Below, piece by piece: positions 62,364 to 64,000 of a stretch of DNA of 64,000 nucleotides; position 1 is the stretch's first letter; the number at the start of each line of letters is the position of its first letter. The notes under the pieces are model-generated. The model was not told where the DNA came from. It searched no databases and saw only the letters and a program-made list of their open reading frames with translations. The translations under genes and the position numbers were made by a program. Source of the DNA: Celerinatantimonas sp046054195 (GTDB lineage: Bacteria; Pseudomonadota; Gammaproteobacteria; Enterobacterales; Celerinatantimonadaceae); NCBI RefSeq assembly GCF_046054195.1, contig NZ_JBEQCS010000001.1, forward strand, positions 434,001 to 498,000, read 5' to 3'.

Positions 62364-62984
62364 GTGAATTTAGATTTTTCACGACTCAAAGGCAATGATA
62401 GTTATCACGCCATGATCCAGACGATAATTCCCCGTCCAATAGCTTGGGTTTTAAGTGAAAATGACTCAGGTAACTACAACATTGCTCCGTTTTCTTTTTT
62501 TAACGCCGTGTGTGCTAACCCACCTTTAATCATGTTCTCGGTTGGGCCTGCAACGGACAACCGCGATGAGAAAGATACCCTTTATAACATTCGTAAACGC
62601 CGTCAGTTTGTCGTGCATATTGCGGATGCATCATTAGCCGAGCAGGTGACCCAGACAGCTGCGAGCTTGCCACGTAACCACTCTGAAGTTGGAGCAAGTG
62701 AACTTACCATGAGTAAGATGACTAAATTTGCACTGCCACGCATTAGTCAGGCAAAAGTGGCGCTGGGGTGTAAATTACATCAACTGCAAACGATTGGTGA
62801 TGAGGGCGCTCAGACGCTAATTTTCGGGCAGATTATGCAGGCTTACATCGATGATGATGTTGGCTATATTAATGATCAGGGGCGGATTATGGTGAACCCG
62901 CAAAAACTGATGCCTCTGGCTCGTTTGGGGGGAAATATTTATCAGTTGCCGGGTGATATTCTTACTGTAAGACGACCTAAATGA
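62364..62984 (+). CDS. Flavin-reductase-like FMN-binding protein
   Basis: This 206-residue protein of the flavin-reductase-like, FMN-binding split-barrel family has IIPRPIAWVLSENDSGNYNIAPFSFFNAVCANPPLIMFSVG, the FMN-site pattern. Such enzymes reduce FMN with NAD(P)H or act as flavin oxidoreductases. GTG start with AGGAGG upstream. It is a single gene; the partner is unknown. Confidence 0.85.
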   Translation: MNLDFSRLKGNDSYHAMIQTIIPRPIAWVLSENDSGNYNIAPFSFFNAVCANPPLIMFSVGPATDNRDEKDTLYNIRKRRQFVVHIADASLAEQVTQTAASLPRNHSEVGASELTMSKMTKFALPRISQAKVALGCKLHQLQTIGDEGAQTLIFGQIMQAYIDDDVGYINDQGRIMVNPQKLMPLARLGGNIYQLPGDILTVRRPK

Positions 62985-63005
62985 TGTCAATTTTAGATAA
63001 ACAAA

Positions 63006-63025
63006 CGCCGCCATAAGTGGCGGCG
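63006..63025 (-). terminator. glpK terminator
   Basis: The stem CGCCGCCA/TGGCGGCG with a short loop is followed by TTTGTTTAT on the minus strand. Confidence 0.7.
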
Positions 63026-63053
63026 CGAAAGTAACTAGCAGAAAAAGATACGA

Positions 63054-64000
63054 CTACTCATCGTCTTCTTTATCCCATGCCAATGAGCGCTTCACGGCTT
63101 TTTTCCAGCCTTTATAGCGATTTTCACGATCTTCTCTTGGCATTTGTGGTGCAAAGGTTTGGTCTATCTCAAGCGATTTGCGTATCGCATCAGTGGAAGG
63201 CCAGAAACCAACCGCAAGGCCTGCAAGTAAGGCTGCACCAAGCGCAGTAGACTCAATCATTTTTGGCCGTTCGACACGGGTGCCCATGATATCGGATTGA
63301 AATTGCATTAAGAAGTCATTAGCGACAGCGCCGCCATCGACTTTTAGTTTTGCCAGTTTAAGCCCTGAATCCTGCTGCATTGCATCAAGAATATCACGGC
63401 TTTGATAGGCAATTGATTCTAATGCTGCACGGATAACATGATTGCGGTTTGCCCCACGAGTTAAGCCGACTAAGACGCCTCGTGCATGTGGGTCCCAATA
63501 TGGCGCGCCGAGTCCGACAAAGGCGGGTACCAGATATACGCCATTTGTATCATCGACTTTGCTGGCAAAATAGTCGGTATCGCGAGCTTCATGGATAATT
63601 CCCATTTCGTCACGTAGCCATTGAATGGTTGCGCCGCCCATAAACACCGAGCCTTCAAGCGCATAGTTGACTTCACCGTTATCACCAACAGCGAGTGTGC
63701 TGACCAAGCCATGCTCTGATTTAACCGCAGTTGTGCCGGTATTCATTAACATAAAGCAGCCAGTACCATAGGTGTTTTTGGCCATTCCTTTTTGGGTACA
63801 CAGCTGACCGAAAAGTGCCGCTTGTTGGTCACCCGCGATACCAGCAATTGGAATACGAGTCCCGCCTTTACCACCGATATTGGTTTTACCATAAATGGTA
63901 CTAGAACCTTTTACCTCCGGCAGCATGGATTTAGGAATACCCAATTCATCGAGCATTCGTTCGTCCCAGTCCAGCGTATTAATGTTAAATAGCATGGTAC
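63054..64000 (-). CDS. glpK: Glycerol kinase, C-terminal part
   Basis: This is the C-terminal portion of glycerol kinase (ATP plus glycerol gives glycerol 3-phosphate). The gene runs off the right edge; about 315 of an expected 500 residues are seen. Clear family parts are MLFNINTLDWDERMLDELGIP, IAGIAGDQQAALFGQ, TGCFMLMNTG and LKVDGGAVANDFLMQFQSDIMGTRVERP. The full start and the glpF neighbour would lie beyond base 64000. Confidence 0.96.
   Translation of the reverse strand, partial: TMLFNINTLDWDERMLDELGIPKSMLPEVKGSSTIYGKTNIGGKGGTRIPIAGIAGDQQAALFGQLCTQKGMAKNTYGTGCFMLMNTGTTAVKSEHGLVSTLAVGDNGEVNYALEGSVFMGGATIQWLRDEMGIIHEARDTDYFASKVDDTNGVYLVPAFVGLGAPYWDPHARGVLVGLTRGANRNHVIRAALESIAYQSRDILDAMQQDSGLKLAKLKVDGGAVANDFLMQFQSDIMGTRVERPKMIESTALGAALLAGLAVGFWPSTDAIRKSLEIDQTFAPQMPREDRENRYKGWKKAVKRSLAWDKEDDE

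Noticed and set aside
1..64000. CRISPR arrays, rRNA, tRNA, transposases or prophage genes
   Set aside because: No regular spaced direct repeats, no cloverleaf or rRNA sequence and no transposase, integrase or capsid proteins were seen on reading either strand.

Overview
The window is chromosomal DNA of a gammaproteobacterium close to the Vibrionales/Aeromonadales/Alteromonadales. The evidence is the mrcA - hofMNOPQ (pilMNOPQ) - aroK - aroB - damX - dam - rpe - gph order, the neighbouring crp, yhfA-type OsmC, prkB, yheU and yheT genes, a Vibrio-type DUF3624 protein and a CRP nearly identical to that of E. coli. I cannot fix the genus from sequence alone; a Celerinatantimonas-like organism is one guess. 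Moderate GC, dense coding and operon overlaps of the TAATG and ATGA type are seen throughout.

Layout. 1-2.4 kb: the start of a DHA2-type MFS exporter running off the left edge, a divergent XRE/MmyB regulator and a small membrane protein. 2.4-8.2 kb: a CecR-YbhGFSR drug-export ABC module with its TetR regulator divergent. 8.4-9.7 kb: oxyR and a GNAT acetyltransferase. 9.7-14.2 kb: an AT-rich accessory block of small one-gene units, all on the minus strand, separated by degenerate attC-like repeats. I read it as a relic integron cassette array (no integrase in view). It contains a frameshifted SMI1/KNR4 gene, a GNAT gene, a DUF7716-like gene, a gene remnant and several unknown genes. 14.2-16.0 kb: soxR and a divergent MFS gene with a SoxR box between them. 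16.2-20.5 kb: a Gfo/Idh/MocA dehydrogenase and two sugar porters on the minus strand.

20.8-32.9 kb is the conserved core: penicillin-binding protein 1a, the HofM-Q competence/pilus secretin operon, shikimate genes, damX, dam, rpe and gph. 33-38.5 kb: an alpha-carbonic-anhydrase homologue that lacks two of the three zinc histidines, pabA, and an ArgR-box-preceded astC/argD-astA-astD operon. 38.5-43.5 kb: a coiled-coil porin behind two LacI-type palindromes, a DUF1338 enzyme, and ahpC-ahpF.

43.5-49 kb: an N-acyl-D-amino-acid deacylase with a DctPQM TRAP transporter and a LysR regulator, probably an uptake and hydrolysis unit. 49-53 kb: crp, OsmC-like, prkB, yheU, yheT. 53-60.3 kb: a Fur-type iron cluster with two TonB receptors, FepB, Fes and FepA, but no FepCDG. 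60.4-64 kb: DUF3624, a divergent MiaA-type tRNA prenyltransferase overlapping it antisense, a DUF1127 protein, a flavin-reductase-like protein, and the C-terminal part of glpK cut by the right edge.

Oxidative-stress functions (oxyR, soxR, ahpCF) and iron acquisition recur. The points most worth a second look are the attC-like array, the predicted non-catalytic carbonic anhydrase, the frameshifted SMI1/KNR4 gene and the second-type MiaA.
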